Both the position numbers and the translations under genes were made by a program. 64,000 bases of DNA, taken from NCBI RefSeq assembly GCF_000336995.1, contig NZ_AOJI01000025.1, positions 53,776-117,775 of the forward strand, in the 5' to 3' direction. Origin of the DNA: Halorubrum aidingense JCM 13560. Its GTDB lineage: Archaea; Halobacteriota; Halobacteria; Halobacteriales; Haloferacaceae. Below are positions 1-9,746 of this stretch, piece after piece. The stretch's first letter is position 1, and each line of letters opens with the position of its first letter. The notes beneath the pieces are model-generated. The model did no database searches. It had not been told where the DNA came from and saw only the letters and a program-made list of their open reading frames with translations.

Positions 1-1377
1 AGCTACATGATACGCGGTCGAGCCGGCAGCGGGAAGACGATCGCGAGCCTGCACTTCCTCCAGGCGGGCGTCGACGCGGGTGAAACGGCGCTGTTCATCA
101 ACTTGGAAGAGGACGTCCGCGATCTCACGGCGAACGCAGCGGCCCTCGGATTCGACACGGACGCCATCGAGTTCCTCGACCTGAGCCCGGGCGCGGACGT
201 GTTCACCGACGACCAATCGTACGACGTGTTCGCTCCCGCCGAGGTCGAAGGGGAGTCGCTCACCGAGCGGATCGTGGAGGGAGTCACCGCGGTGGACCCC
301 GACCGCGTCGTCGTCGATCCGCTGACACAGCTGCGATACCTCCTCTCGGACGACTACCAGTTCCGCAAGCACGTCGTCGGGTTCATGCGGTTCCTGACGG
401 ACCGAGACGCGACGGTCGTGTTCACCGTTCAGAACACCGCCACGCTGCCGACGGACGACCTCGAGTTCATCACGGACGGGACGATCCGGCTCGGCGCCGC
501 GGAGTACGGGAAGACGGTCTCCGTGCCGAAGTTCCGCGGATCGGGGACGCAGAACGGCGAGCACGCCTATCGCGTCACCGACGCGGGAATCGAGGTGTAC
601 CCGGCGCTCCGCCCCGGAACGCACACCGGCGAGTTCGAGTTCGAACAGATCTCCTCGGGCGTCGACGAGATCGACGCCCTGCTCGACGGCGGGATCGAGC
701 GCGGGACGATCAGCATCGTCAGCGGACCGACGGGCGTCGGGAAGACGACGCTGAGCACGCAGTTCATGAAGGAGGCGGCGAGCCGCGGCGAGCGCTCCGT
801 CATCTACCTGTTCGAGGAGACCAAACAGACGTTCCTCGCCCGGTCTCGGGCGGTCGGCATCCCGGTCGATCGGATGATCGAGAAGGGGACGCTGCAGGTG
901 AACGAGGTGGAGGCGCTCGACCGGTCGCCACAGGAGTTCGCCAGAATGGTCCGCGAGGAGGTCGAGGAGCGCGGCGCCGACATCGTGCTGGTCGACGGGA
1001 TCGCCGGGTACCGCCTGACGCTTCGCGGCGCGGACGGGATGCTGCTCCAACAGCTACACGCGCTGGGTCGATACCTCAAGAACACGGGTGTGACGGGGAT
1101 CTTCGTCGACGAGACGCGAGCCATTACCGGGCCGTTTCAGGCGACCGTCGAGAACATCAGCTACCTCGCCGACAACATCGTCTTCCTGCGGCACCTCGAA
1201 GTCGACGGCGAGATGCGCAAGGCGATCGGGGTGTTGAAAAAGCGGACAAGCGACTTCGAGCGGACGATCCGGGAGTTCCAAATTACGGAAGACGGCGTCA
1301 CGGTCGGCGAGCCGATGTCGGGGTTGCGCGGCATCCTGAGCGGGACGCCGGAGATCGTCGACCGCGACGTCGAGTGA
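1..1377 (+). CDS. KaiC-like dual RecA-domain ATPase (5' end outside window)
   Basis: The frame is open from the first base and stops at 1375-1377, so 458 residues are visible and the N-terminus lies upstream. Two RecA/KaiC-type ATPase domains are seen: the first Walker A (GRAGSGKT) is at bases 16-39, almost at the window edge, and the second (GPTGVGKTT) is at about 721-750. Each is followed by an acidic Walker-like stretch (NLEED; LFEET). Haloarchaea carry many KaiC-like ATPases without kaiA or kaiB; they are thought to act in signal transduction, but the specific role is unknown. A short C-terminal tail follows domain 2 with no extra domain. Missing N-terminal residues reflect the window boundary, not a broken gene. 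Family assignment is firm; function is not. Confidence 0.9.
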   Translation, partial: SYMIRGRAGSGKTIASLHFLQAGVDAGETALFINLEEDVRDLTANAAALGFDTDAIEFLDLSPGADVFTDDQSYDVFAPAEVEGESLTERIVEGVTAVDPDRVVVDPLTQLRYLLSDDYQFRKHVVGFMRFLTDRDATVVFTVQNTATLPTDDLEFITDGTIRLGAAEYGKTVSVPKFRGSGTQNGEHAYRVTDAGIEVYPALRPGTHTGEFEFEQISSGVDEIDALLDGGIERGTISIVSGPTGVGKTTLSTQFMKEAASRGERSVIYLFEETKQTFLARSRAVGIPVDRMIEKGTLQVNEVEALDRSPQEFARMVREEVEERGADIVLVDGIAGYRLTLRGADGMLLQQLHALGRYLKNTGVTGIFVDETRAITGPFQATVENISYLADNIVFLRHLEVDGEMRKAIGVLKKRTSDFERTIREFQITEDGVTVGEPMSGLRGILSGTPEIVDRDVE

Positions 1378-1968
1378 TCAGTCGGCCGACTCGTCGGCTG
1401 CATCTCCGGACTCGTCGCCGACATCGTCACCGGCGTCGACGACCGTCTTCCCGGTCGCCTCGGGCACGACTCGGCGGTCGGCGTCGGTCCACTCGCGCTC
1501 CAGCTCGTCGCCCTCGAAGAGCCGGTCGAGGAAGACGGCGAGCCCGGCGACCTCCGAGTGCGGCTGGTTCGTCACGCCGACGTTGAAGTCGGCGCGCTCG
1601 TACAGCGCCCACGGCACCTTCTCACCTCCCACGACGACGAGGAGGTCCTCGTCGTCGGCGTTCACGGCCGATCGGACCTCGTCTTCCACGTCTTGGACCC
1701 GCTCGCCGTACATCGTGAGGTGCACGACGACGCCCGCCCAGTCGCGGACGATCGCTTTCTGGTCTCCGCGGAGTTCGACCGCGAACGGGCCGCCGAACCG
1801 GTCGGTGATGTCCCGCACCGTCTCCGCCGACTGCCCGGCGTTATCGGGGAAGACGACCCGATCCGCGCCGAGCGCGCGGGCGGTGAGCCCGACGTGCGTC
1901 GTCATGCGGTCGTCGCGGCCCGGCCGATGACCGTACCGGAGGACGACGACCTCGCGTTCCTCGTGCAT
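1378..1968 (-). CDS. tRNA (cytidine(56)-2'-O)-methyltransferase, aTrm56 type
   Basis: SPOUT-superfamily methyltransferase of 196 residues. Archaeal aTrm56 puts a 2'-O-methyl group on C56 in the T loop of tRNAs, using S-adenosylmethionine. The N-terminal signature RYGHRPGRDDRMTTHVGL and the C-terminal knot region (VVVGGEKVPWALYE, then NQPHSEVAGLAVFLDRL) match the family. The tail of about 30 residues is acidic low-complexity sequence, common in halophiles. The start is the ATG at 1968; an open frame continues further upstream but has no family similarity. The gene converges on the KaiC-like gene, and the two stop codons are adjacent (1377/1378). Confidence 0.9.
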   Translation of the reverse strand: MHEEREVVVLRYGHRPGRDDRMTTHVGLTARALGADRVVFPDNAGQSAETVRDITDRFGGPFAVELRGDQKAIVRDWAGVVVHLTMYGERVQDVEDEVRSAVNADDEDLLVVVGGEKVPWALYERADFNVGVTNQPHSEVAGLAVFLDRLFEGDELEREWTDADRRVVPEATGKTVVDAGDDVGDESGDAADESAD

Positions 1969-2140
1969 ACCAGAGGGTGCGCGGCGACGGGTGTGGTCCT
2001 TTCGATGCCGGCTCGCGACCGGGCGGTGACCGGCCCACCACCGATAAAATATCCACAAACATGGATCGCAATACCAAGAGAGTCGTCGAGGTGACCACGT
2101 AAGTGAAAGATTCATTGGGGAGGCGGCCGCCGGGTGCAGT

Positions 2141-3220
2141 ATGACGAGCGTCAAGGAGTTCCGCGTCGACGAGCCCGCCAGCGCCGACGCCCTCGGCCGC
2201 GGTCGATTCGTCTTCACGGACGCGTACTCGGTGTTCGACTGGGGACAGATGCCCGACGCGATCCCGCGCAAGGGCGCGAGCCTCTGTACGATGGGCGCGT
2301 TCAACTTCGAACTGCTGGAAGCGGACGGGATCCCGACTCACTACCGCGGCGTCGTCGATCCGGACGGGGACGGCGGCGGGAAGGGAAGCGACGAGGGAGG
2401 CGAGGTCGTACCCCTCGACGAGGCCGCCGCCCCGCCGACCGAGATGGCGATCGACCTGACGCAGGTGCCCGATCTCCCGTACGAGGGGCCGGACGCCGGC
2501 TACGACTACGACGCCTTCCACGCCGCGGGCGGCGAGCACTTCCTCGTCCCGCTGGAGGTCGTCTTCCGCAACCGCGTCCCGGTCGGGTCCAGCCTCCGGC
2601 GCCGGGCCGCCCCCGGCGATTTCGGGCTCGACGCCGACCCCGACATCGACGCCGCGGAGTGGCCCGACGAGCCGGTCGACCTCCCGGAACCGATCGTGGA
2701 GTTCTCGACGAAGTACGAGGAGCAGGACCGCTATCTGACTCGCGACGAGGCCGACGCGATCGCGGGCGCCGCCGATATCGACGCCCTCGAATCGCTCGCG
2801 CTGGCCGTCAACCGCGTCGTCACCGATCGCGCCGACGAGGTCGGCTTCGTCCACGAGGACGGGAAGATCGAGTGTCTGTACGCCGAGGGGGAGCTCCGCG
2901 TCGCCGACGTGGTCGGCACGTTCGACGAGAACCGGTTCTCCTACGGCGGCCGCGGGATCTCGAAGGAGGTCGTCCGCCAGTGGTACAAGGCGAACGACCC
3001 GGCGTGGGTCGACGCCGTGAGCGAGGCCAAGGCGGCCGTCGCCGAGCGCGAGATCGACGACTGGCGGGAGATCTGCGCGGCGAGCCCCGACCCGCTCCCC
3101 GCGGCGGTCGTCGACGCGGTCTCGGCGATGTACGCGGCCGGGACGAACGCCTACACCGGCCGGGAGTGGTTCGACGTGCCCGACATCGACGCGGCGCTCG
3201 ACGCGGTCGCGGGGCTGTAG
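2141..3220 (+). CDS. purC: phosphoribosylaminoimidazole-succinocarboxamide (SAICAR) synthase
   Basis: Makes SAICAR from CAIR, aspartate and ATP in purine biosynthesis (cytoplasm). The 359 residues are longer than the roughly 240 of most bacterial PurC; the extra length includes an acidic, glycine-rich insertion near residues 70-100, after the conserved start ([18 protein letters not shown]). Other visible family features are [16 protein letters not shown] and the C-terminal block with [15 protein letters not shown] and VRQWYK. The ATG at 2141 begins the conserved N-terminus. A weak T/A-rich stretch near 2106-2112 sits about 32 bases upstream. It stands alone, with no other pur gene in the window. 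Confidence 0.92.
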   Translation: MTSVKEFRVDEPASADALGRGRFVFTDAYSVFDWGQMPDAIPRKGASLCTMGAFNFELLEADGIPTHYRGVVDPDGDGGGKGSDEGGEVVPLDEAAAPPTEMAIDLTQVPDLPYEGPDAGYDYDAFHAAGGEHFLVPLEVVFRNRVPVGSSLRRRAAPGDFGLDADPDIDAAEWPDEPVDLPEPIVEFSTKYEEQDRYLTRDEADAIAGAADIDALESLALAVNRVVTDRADEVGFVHEDGKIECLYAEGELRVADVVGTFDENRFSYGGRGISKEVVRQWYKANDPAWVDAVSEAKAAVAEREIDDWREICAASPDPLPAAVVDAVSAMYAAGTNAYTGREWFDVPDIDAALDAVAGL

Positions 3221-3315
3221 CGGGATCGGCCGACAGCGCCCCCTGATCCGGAGATCCATCACGATCGACGAAACGCGAGAGAACCTCTTTACCGGCGACG
3301 CGCGTGAGTCGAGAC

Positions 3316-4032
3316 ATGTCCACCGACGCCGATTTCGGGGAACGGCTCGAAGCCCAGACCGCCGCGTACCTCGCCCGGATCGACGACTGCGTCCGGCTCC
3401 TCCCGCGGGCGCTCGACGAGTACGCCGAGGGCGGCGCGTACCGCGAGACCGTCGACGAGATCGACGCCATCGAGAGCGAGTGCGACGCGCAGGTCCGGGC
3501 GATCACCGGCGTCATCACGAGCGCCGGCCCCGACGACATCGGCCTGTTGAACACCCGGATCAACTTCAACGAGTCGGCGCTGCTCGACTTCTACAAAGAG
3601 CTCGACGTGGTCGCGAACCACACCGAACGGATCGTCCAGGAAGTGGCGATGATGCGGCCGTCCGCCGAGGTCGACTCGTTCGCCAGCATGCGCGAGATGG
3701 CCGATCGGATAGTCGAGATGACCGCTATCCTCGGGGACGTGGTCGAGCGGTTCGTGCACGGGCTCGCGCGCAGCGACGCCACCGAGACGCTCACGGCGGG
3801 AATCGAGTCGATCCGCGACCTCGAAAGCGAGTGCGACGACCTCCGCAACGACGCCATCGCGACCGCCTTCGCCGACGACGCGATCGACCAGCCGCTCGTC
3901 TACCGGGAGCTCGCCATCCTGTTAGACGAGCTCGCGAACACGATCGAGGACCTCACCGACCGGATCGTCGTGATCGCCAGCAAGGAGCCGGGGATCGTCA
4001 CCGAGGCGGACCCGAGCAGCGAGAAGAACTGA
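3316..4032 (+). CDS. DUF47 / PhoU-like phosphate transport regulator
   Basis: All-helical protein of 238 residues in the DUF47 (TIGR00153, PhoU_div) family, related to PhoU and often paired with PiT phosphate permeases. Visible: repeated acidic/hydrophobic heptads, with metal-type acidic motifs around IESECD (N half) and LESECDDLRND (C half), the duplicated E-x3-D helices of the family. The ATG at 3316 is preferred over the in-frame GTG at 3304 because a TATA-like CTCTTTA at 3287-3293 lies 26 bases upstream, the leaderless spacing. No pit permease gene is adjacent, so a partner is not shown by context. Confidence 0.8.
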   Translation: MSTDADFGERLEAQTAAYLARIDDCVRLLPRALDEYAEGGAYRETVDEIDAIESECDAQVRAITGVITSAGPDDIGLLNTRINFNESALLDFYKELDVVANHTERIVQEVAMMRPSAEVDSFASMREMADRIVEMTAILGDVVERFVHGLARSDATETLTAGIESIRDLESECDDLRNDAIATAFADDAIDQPLVYRELAILLDELANTIEDLTDRIVVIASKEPGIVTEADPSSEKN

Positions 4033-4081
4033 CGGCGGACCGCGAGGCCCGACCCCGGATCGGGTTCGGGTCCGGTCCCGC

Positions 4082-6775
4082 TCACCGCCGCGCCCACGCC
4101 AACAGCCGCTCGTAGAACGGGTCCGAGCCGAGCGCGTCGGCGTCGCCGACGAGCGTCAACTGCTTTTTCGCGCGGGTGAGCGCGACGTTCATCCGGCGAT
4201 GGTCCTCGAATATCGGCCCGTCGAGGCCGCCGGACGCGACGAGCGAGACGACGATCACCTCCTTCGAGGAGCCCTGGAAGCGGTCGACGGTATCGACGGT
4301 GACGTCGGTCCGGCGGCCGATCTCGGCGACCTGCGCGCGGAACGGGGCGATGACGCCGACGTCGTCGGGGTCGACGCCGGCGGCGACGTAGGCGTCGACG
4401 ATCTCGGCGACGCGCTCCGCCTCTCGGACGTTCCGGTTGCCGTCGCGGGTCCCGTCCGGGTCGACGAAGCTCACGCCCCCCGCGAGTCCGTCAGGGAGGT
4501 CCGCGGGGTCGACGCCGAGGTCGCCGAGGGTCTGACCGGCCACCTCGGGGGTGGCCGGGCGGAGCGCGCCGTCGTAGAACTCCGCGGAGGCGAACGCCTG
4601 TATCCGCTGGCTCATCCGGTACTGGCGGTCGAGCATGACGCTCGCGTCCGGGTACGCCTCGATGAGCCGCTGGAACAGAGAGGTCTGCAGATCGTTCTCG
4701 GCTCGCACGACCGGCGGGAGCTGCTCGTGGTCGCCGACCAGCACGAACCGGTCGGCGAGGTTGATCGCGGCGTGGGTGCCCGGCTCCGTGAGCTGGGAGG
4801 CCTCGTCGACGAGCGCCACGTCGAACTCGCACTCGCGCATAACGCGGGAGCCGCAGGCGGCCGTGGTCGCGGCGACGACGGGGGCGTCTCGGAGTTCGGC
4901 GGCCTTCGCGTTCGGGTCGCCGCGCTGGACGAGTCGCACGTCCTGCATGTCGGCGCGGACGCCGGTTTTGGTCCCGACCCGAAGCACCTCGTCGAACCCC
5001 TGATCGCGGAGCGCTTCGAGGGCGTTGTCGACCGCGCGGTTGGTGAACGCCGAGAGCAACACTCGGTTCCCCTCGGCGACGAGCGCGCGGATCGTCCGGG
5101 CGATCGTGTACGTCTTCCCGGTGCCCGGCGGGCCGTGGATCAGCGCGCAGTCCTCGGCGTCGACGGCGAGTTCGACGGCCGCGTTCTGGGCGTCGTTGTT
5201 GTCGATGTAGGCGTCTGGGGCGTCTGCGGGGCGGTCAGCGGCGTCCCGGAACTCCGGCTCGCGCCGCTCGAACAGCACGTCCTTGCGGCGCTCGCTCCCT
5301 TTTAAGATCGCGTCGTGGAGCGCGGTGAGCGAGCGGTCGACGGATATCTCGGAGGGGTAGACGTCGAGCCGCCGGAGCGCGACCGGCTCGTCGGTCTCGA
5401 CGACGACCTCGTCGCCGAGCTCGACGATGCGACCGAGTTCGCCGTGACCGGTGACCGGATCGCCGTCGCTCGCGAGCGCCACGTCGCCCTCGCGGAGCTT
5501 CGAGACGGCGTCGCCGGGTTTGCGCGCGCGGAGCCGCCAGCGGGCGTCGTCGATCTCGGTCTGTGAGACCGGCTCCAGGTCGATGAGGGCGCGGTCGTCC
5601 GCGGCGCGCTCCTCGGGGGTCTGCTCCCACAGCTTCCGGTACTCCGCGTGGGTCTCGCGGCGCTCCTCTTCGAGGGCAATATAAAAGCGGTCGAAGTACT
5701 CGCGCTCTTCGTCGGGGACGGGAGTGCCGACCGACCCCGCTTTCGACTCCTGATCGAGGCGTCCGGAGACGACCATGCAGGTGTCCTGCTCGAAGCAGTA
5801 CTGGCACTTCGCGTCGGCCTCGTACCCCGTCGGAACCGTGGGGCGGTCGCCGGGGTCGTTGAGCGCGCGCCACTCCATCGCGGCGAGGGCGTTGCGCTCG
5901 CGGACGACGTACTGGAGCAGGCCGTTGCCGACGGTGAACTCCTTGGCGGGCGCGAGGTCGCCGCTCTCCTCGTTGCGGTCGAGCGCGGTGTTCTTGGTGT
6001 ACAGGAGGGTCCCGATGTCGGGGTCGACGCCGCGCTCGTCGAGCATGAGCGCGTAGCAGGCCGCCTGGATCTTGTCGTGGAAGCGCGGCTCCCGCCGGGT
6101 GTTCTTCCCGGTCTTCAACTCGACGGGGGTGTCGCGGCGGAGCGCGTCGGCCCGCCCTTTCAAGCCGAAGGTGGGCGAGATGAGCGTGAACTCCGACCGC
6201 CACGTGTCCTCGTCGGTGAGGGTGCCCTGCGCGAGCCACCCCTCGATCGCGGCCGCGTTGCGCCGGACCTCGTCGGCGACTTCCTCGGGGTCGTACCCCA
6301 ACAGGCCGAGTTCGAGGCCGGCCTCGTCGACGCGGTCGGCGACGGAGGCCTCCAGCTCCATCCCCCGGAGCAGGTCGCCGAACACCTCGTGGACGATCGT
6401 CCCCTTGACCACCGGGTAATTGAGCGGGATCCCGGAGAGCTTATTTAAATAGTACATCCGCGGGCACTGCACCCACGAGCGGATCCCGGTCACGTCGACG
6501 AGGAAGTCGGGTTCGAGCACGACCCACGAGTCGCCCGTCGTGGCGTAGCCCGTCTCGCCGCCGAACTCGTCTTCCTCGGCGTCGGTGACGAGCAGTTCCA
6601 TGCCGACGGCGGCGTGGTCGGCCGTCTCGGTCCACTTCCCCCACAGCGTCACGTCGACCGGATCGCCCGCGCCGCGGTCGGGCCGGATCCGCAGCTCGCG
6701 GAGGTCGCGTTCGCCGTACGACGTCGACACCGTCCGCGCCTCCTCGACGGAGAGGATCGGCCCCCGAACGTTCAC
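4082..6775 (-). CDS. Dna2-like nuclease-helicase with N-terminal OB-like domain
   Basis: Large protein of 897 residues. Domains in order: residues 1-90 resemble an RPA-type OB fold (NVRGPI, RELRI, VDVTLWGKW); about 95-340 is a Cas4/RecB-like PD-(D/E)XK nuclease with GTIVHEVFGDLL, GRADAL and VELKTGK, plus cysteines (CPRMYYL near 102; CQYCFEQDTC near 321-330) that would hold a 4Fe-4S cluster; about 500-897 is an SF1B helicase with DAQN, Walker A GPPGTGKT, DEASQL, DRQYRMS, VDRFQGSSKE and ALTRAKKQL. This is the Dna2 layout, used in DNA end resection, flap processing and repair. The start is GTG at 6775; a T-rich TATA-like stretch at about 6800-6808 is 28 bases upstream. Confidence 0.9.
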   Translation of the reverse strand: MNVRGPILSVEEARTVSTSYGERDLRELRIRPDRGAGDPVDVTLWGKWTETADHAAVGMELLVTDAEEDEFGGETGYATTGDSWVVLEPDFLVDVTGIRSWVQCPRMYYLNKLSGIPLNYPVVKGTIVHEVFGDLLRGMELEASVADRVDEAGLELGLLGYDPEEVADEVRRNAAAIEGWLAQGTLTDEDTWRSEFTLISPTFGLKGRADALRRDTPVELKTGKNTRREPRFHDKIQAACYALMLDERGVDPDIGTLLYTKNTALDRNEESGDLAPAKEFTVGNGLLQYVVRERNALAAMEWRALNDPGDRPTVPTGYEADAKCQYCFEQDTCMVVSGRLDQESKAGSVGTPVPDEEREYFDRFYIALEEERRETHAEYRKLWEQTPEERAADDRALIDLEPVSQTEIDDARWRLRARKPGDAVSKLREGDVALASDGDPVTGHGELGRIVELGDEVVVETDEPVALRRLDVYPSEISVDRSLTALHDAILKGSERRKDVLFERREPEFRDAADRPADAPDAYIDNNDAQNAAVELAVDAEDCALIHGPPGTGKTYTIARTIRALVAEGNRVLLSAFTNRAVDNALEALRDQGFDEVLRVGTKTGVRADMQDVRLVQRGDPNAKAAELRDAPVVAATTAACGSRVMRECEFDVALVDEASQLTEPGTHAAINLADRFVLVGDHEQLPPVVRAENDLQTSLFQRLIEAYPDASVMLDRQYRMSQRIQAFASAEFYDGALRPATPEVAGQTLGDLGVDPADLPDGLAGGVSFVDPDGTRDGNRNVREAERVAEIVDAYVAAGVDPDDVGVIAPFRAQVAEIGRRTDVTVDTVDRFQGSSKEVIVVSLVASGGLDGPIFEDHRRMNVALTRAKKQLTLVGDADALGSDPFYERLLAWARR

Positions 6776-6871
6776 GGTCGACGTGCGCGCCGGCGCCGAA
6801 AAACGCTGTCGGTGGGGGCGGTCATCAACGATCGCGCGACCGGGAGACCCTCCGAACGAACCCGCAGCGTC

Positions 6872-6880
6872 CTTATATAC
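6872..6880 (+). promoter_or_regulatory. TATA box of the 6901 membrane gene
   Basis: CTTATATAC centred about 26 bases before the ATG at 6901, giving a leaderless transcript if the usual archaeal spacing holds. The divergent helicase gene has its own T-rich element about 75 bases away. Confidence 0.65.
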
Positions 6881-6900
6881 GCGAGCCGATATGCGGGGAC

Positions 6901-7269
6901 ATGAGCGATTCGACGTTCGACCGCTACGGTCGCCCCGCTATCGCCGTCGTCGTGCTGTCGATGGCGCTGTTGTCCGTGTTCAGCGGCTACCTCCGCTTCG
7001 AACAGCAGGGCGTCGTCGCCCTCGCAGACAGCGCCGTGAGCGTCTACATCGCCGGGCTGATGCTGTGGGGACTGTTCCGCGAGGGGTTCGGCACGGACCG
7101 GTTCCGGGTCCTGTTGTACCTCGGGCTCGTCCTCTGGGGGAGCGTCGACTTCCTCATCGGGACCGACTCGACGATCTCGCTCGTGATCCTGATCGGCGGG
7201 GCGCTGCTGCTCGGACGGGCGGCCTACCAGTACGCACAGCGGCGGCAGAAGCCGGTATACGACCGGTAG
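6901..7269 (+). CDS. small haloarchaeal membrane protein, unknown function
   Basis: 122 residues with about four hydrophobic helices (near 13-30, 37-62, 68-86 and 92-110) and a basic C-terminus (QYAQRRQKPVYDR), which suggests a cytoplasmic tail. I recognise no domain or catalytic motif. It is divergent from the helicase and is followed, 108 bases on, by another small membrane protein with its own promoter-like element. Acidic loops and codon use match its neighbours, so it looks like a genuine native gene. Confidence 0.75.
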   Translation: MSDSTFDRYGRPAIAVVVLSMALLSVFSGYLRFEQQGVVALADSAVSVYIAGLMLWGLFREGFGTDRFRVLLYLGLVLWGSVDFLIGTDSTISLVILIGGALLLGRAAYQYAQRRQKPVYDR

Positions 7270-7377
7270 GTGCGATCGGTAGTCGGGAAGCGTCGCCGCG
7301 CGATCGTAGCGGAATCGAGCGGCCGAGGCGTCCGATATCGGGGGAACGGTTTTGATTGTAGCATGAGTTGACACACC

Positions 7378-7755
7378 ATGGCAGACCCCGACACGCGATC
7401 CGTATTTCGCACCGGTGAGATCGGCTCGTGGGGGGCGCCGTACTGGATCGGGCTCCTGTGTTCGGCCGGAATCGCCGCGATCAACCTGTACGTGTGGACG
7501 CAGACCGCGATGCCGCAGTTCCTCGCCATCGCCGGGAGTTTCACCTTCGGTATCGGGCTCTTTTTCACCCGGTTCTGGAGCCCGGCGCTGTACCTCGTCG
7601 GCGTTGTGCACGTCATCGCGCTGGGCGTCGTCTGGGCGCTTGGCGGGCGAGCGTTCCTCGTCCTCGGCGTCGCGAACGGCGTCTTCAGCGTCGGTCTGTT
7701 GGCGATCGCGCTGTCGCTGTTCTTCGCGGAGCACCGCGCTGGCGACGACTCGTAG
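7378..7755 (+). CDS. small membrane protein, unknown function
   Basis: 125 residues with four predicted transmembrane helices (near 20-42, 46-63, 67-88 and 91-115) and a short charged tail. A TATA-like TTTTGAT at 7350-7356 is about 26 bases before the ATG at 7378. There is no recognised motif. It resembles the preceding 122-residue membrane protein in size and topology but not clearly in sequence. Confidence 0.75.
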   Translation: MADPDTRSVFRTGEIGSWGAPYWIGLLCSAGIAAINLYVWTQTAMPQFLAIAGSFTFGIGLFFTRFWSPALYLVGVVHVIALGVVWALGGRAFLVLGVANGVFSVGLLAIALSLFFAEHRAGDDS

Positions 7756-7884
7756 CGATCGGGCCCCGGAACCGGTCGGAGTCGCACCGACCGAATCACA
7801 CCGACCGAAATCGCACCGATCGAGTTCCGGCACGACCGTCCCACCGACACGCTCAAGCGCCCGTGTTTATAAGCACCACCCGAT

Positions 7885-8436
7885 ATGCGCGTCCGAACCT
7901 GGGACGACATCCTCGCGGACGTGGCGAGCGAGTCGACCGACCCCGACGGCTGGCGCGCCGTCGCCGGCTCCAGACGCGAGGGCCTCGGCGAGGACCTCTA
8001 CGTCGGTCACCCGAGCGTCGGCGTCTATCACCTGAAGACGTACGCGAAGAACCCCCGCGACCTCCGCGGCGTCGGCGCGCGGGTCGCGCGCAGCGTCGAC
8101 GACGAACTCGATCCGCTGTTGCCCGACGCGGAGACCGCCGGCCGGTTCGCGGTGCGGTCGGCCCCGGAGGACGAAGACCACGCCGAGGCGATGGCGACCC
8201 GGCTGCGCGAGACGCTGAAGGTGCACGCCGAGGCGCCGACCACCCCCGACCACCTCTTCGAGGACGTGATGACGGCGGTCGACGCGCCCGCGTTCGGGCC
8301 GATGGAGTACGCCTTCGACGGCCGTCCGGACGAGCTCGACGAGCTTTCGGACACCTTCGACGAGGCCGAGGAGCTGCTGTCGGCCGAACTGGAGGACCTG
8401 ATCGACCAAGACGACGTCGACCGCGGGTTCCACTAG
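7885..8436 (+). CDS. conserved haloarchaeal hypothetical protein
   Basis: 183 residues, soluble and acidic, with no transmembrane segment and no motif I can name. The N-terminal half has conserved-looking sequence (LGEDLYVGHPSVGVYHLKTY, then NPRDLRGVGARVAR); the C-terminal third is very acidic and helical. The ATG at 7885 is the natural start, but the best TATA-like sequence (TTTATAAG at 7865-7872) is only about 17 bases upstream, closer than usual. The in-frame GTG at 7921 is therefore a possible alternative start. Confidence 0.75.
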   Translation: MRVRTWDDILADVASESTDPDGWRAVAGSRREGLGEDLYVGHPSVGVYHLKTYAKNPRDLRGVGARVARSVDDELDPLLPDAETAGRFAVRSAPEDEDHAEAMATRLRETLKVHAEAPTTPDHLFEDVMTAVDAPAFGPMEYAFDGRPDELDELSDTFDEAEELLSAELEDLIDQDDVDRGFH

Positions 8437-8472
8437 GCCGCGGGCGTCGACTGTCGGTTGCCGGCTACCCCT

Positions 8473-9663
8473 TCACCAGTCGTACGCCTCGCGCGGGTCG
8501 ACGGCGTCGCGCTCGCGGTCGAAGACGTGCTCGCCGTCGACGAACACGTGGGTGGTCCGGCTGCCGTTCTCGTGGAAGACGCCGTCCCAGACGGCCACGT
8601 CGGCGTCGGTGCCCGGTTCGAGGGTGCCGACCCGGTCCTCGATGCCGAGGATCTCCGCGGGGTGGCGGGTGACCGCGTCGAGCGCCGCCGACGCGGGGAA
8701 GCCCTCGCGCACCGCGAGCCCGACGCAGACGTCGAGGTGCTGTTGCGGGAGCACCGGCGCGTCCGTCTGGATCGCGACTTTCACGCCCGCCTCGTGGAGG
8801 ATTCCGGGCGTCTCGAAGGTGATGTTCCGCAGCTCGTACTTCGCGCCCGAGTACAGCGAGGGGCCGACGACCGCCGGCACGTCGCGCGCGGCGAACTCCT
8901 CGGCGATGAGGTGGCCTTCGGTGGCGTGCTCGATCGAGAGGTCGTCGATCCCGAACTCCTCGGCGATCCGGAAGACGGTCATGATGTCGTCGGCGCGGTG
9001 TGCGTGGACCCGCAGCGGGAACCCCTCGGTGAGGACGCGGGCGAGGTGCTCCATGCCGAGGTCGCGCTCGAACGGCTCGCCCTCGTTGCGGGCGTGCGCC
9101 CGCCGGTCGACGTAGTCTTCGGCCTCCATCAGCGCCGCCCGGAGGGCGGCCGCGACGCCGGGCCGCGTCGAGGGCTGGCGGCCCTCCCCCTCGCCGTGGA
9201 AGCGCTTCGGGTTCTCGCCCATGGCGGCCTTCATCCCGTCCTCGCGGATCAGCATCGCGTCGGCGGTGCGCCCGTACGTCTTCATCGAGCAGATGACGCC
9301 GCCGATCACGTTGCCGGAGCCCATCCGCGCCGACACCGAGGTGACCCCGTTCTGGAAGGCGTGTTTCAGCTCCTCGTCGCGCGGGTGGAACCCGTCCAGC
9401 GCGTTCACGTGCGGCGTGACGGCGTCGGTCCCCTCGTTGATGTCGCCGTCCTCGGGCTCGCCCCACTCGGCCATCCCCGCGTGGCTGTGCGCGTCGACCA
9501 GTCCGGGCGTGACGTGGCCGCCGTCGGCGTCGACGACGGTCGCGTCGTCCGGGATCTCGACGTCGCCGACCGCGAGTATCTCCCCGTCGTCGACGAGGAC
9601 GCTCCCCTCTACCGTCCCTCGGTCCGTCGCCGTGTGAATCGTCCCGTTGACTATCGCGTGCAT
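8473..9663 (-). CDS. amidohydrolase family protein (imidazolonepropionase-like)
   Basis: 396-residue metal-dependent hydrolase of the amidohydrolase superfamily. Visible: the N-terminal beta-sandwich strands (AIVNGTIHTATDRG), the first metal motif VDAHSHAG, a second histidine pair in PLRVHAHRADD, a third in SIEHATEGH, the catalytic aspartate region IQTDAPVLP, and the typical end GTLEPGTDADVAVWDG. The substrate is not revealed by sequence; relatives include imidazolonepropionase-like enzymes and cyclic amide hydrolases. Start ATG at 9663 with a TATA-like CGTTATC about 28 bases upstream. It stands alone, between the 183-residue protein and an MscS channel. Confidence 0.88.
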   Translation of the reverse strand: MHAIVNGTIHTATDRGTVEGSVLVDDGEILAVGDVEIPDDATVVDADGGHVTPGLVDAHSHAGMAEWGEPEDGDINEGTDAVTPHVNALDGFHPRDEELKHAFQNGVTSVSARMGSGNVIGGVICSMKTYGRTADAMLIREDGMKAAMGENPKRFHGEGEGRQPSTRPGVAAALRAALMEAEDYVDRRAHARNEGEPFERDLGMEHLARVLTEGFPLRVHAHRADDIMTVFRIAEEFGIDDLSIEHATEGHLIAEEFAARDVPAVVGPSLYSGAKYELRNITFETPGILHEAGVKVAIQTDAPVLPQQHLDVCVGLAVREGFPASAALDAVTRHPAEILGIEDRVGTLEPGTDADVAVWDGVFHENGSRTTHVFVDGEHVFDRERDAVDPREAYDW

Positions 9664-9746
9664 GAGTGGCCCTCGCCTCCGCGGGTGATAACGCTTCGAG
9701 TGGGCGACGCGGATCGCCGGATCTCGCCGCGTCGCCGCCGTCGCCC

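Noticed and set aside
1..1377. KaiC-like gene as a truncated pseudogene
   Set aside because: The frame is open to the first base; missing N-terminus is due to the window edge.
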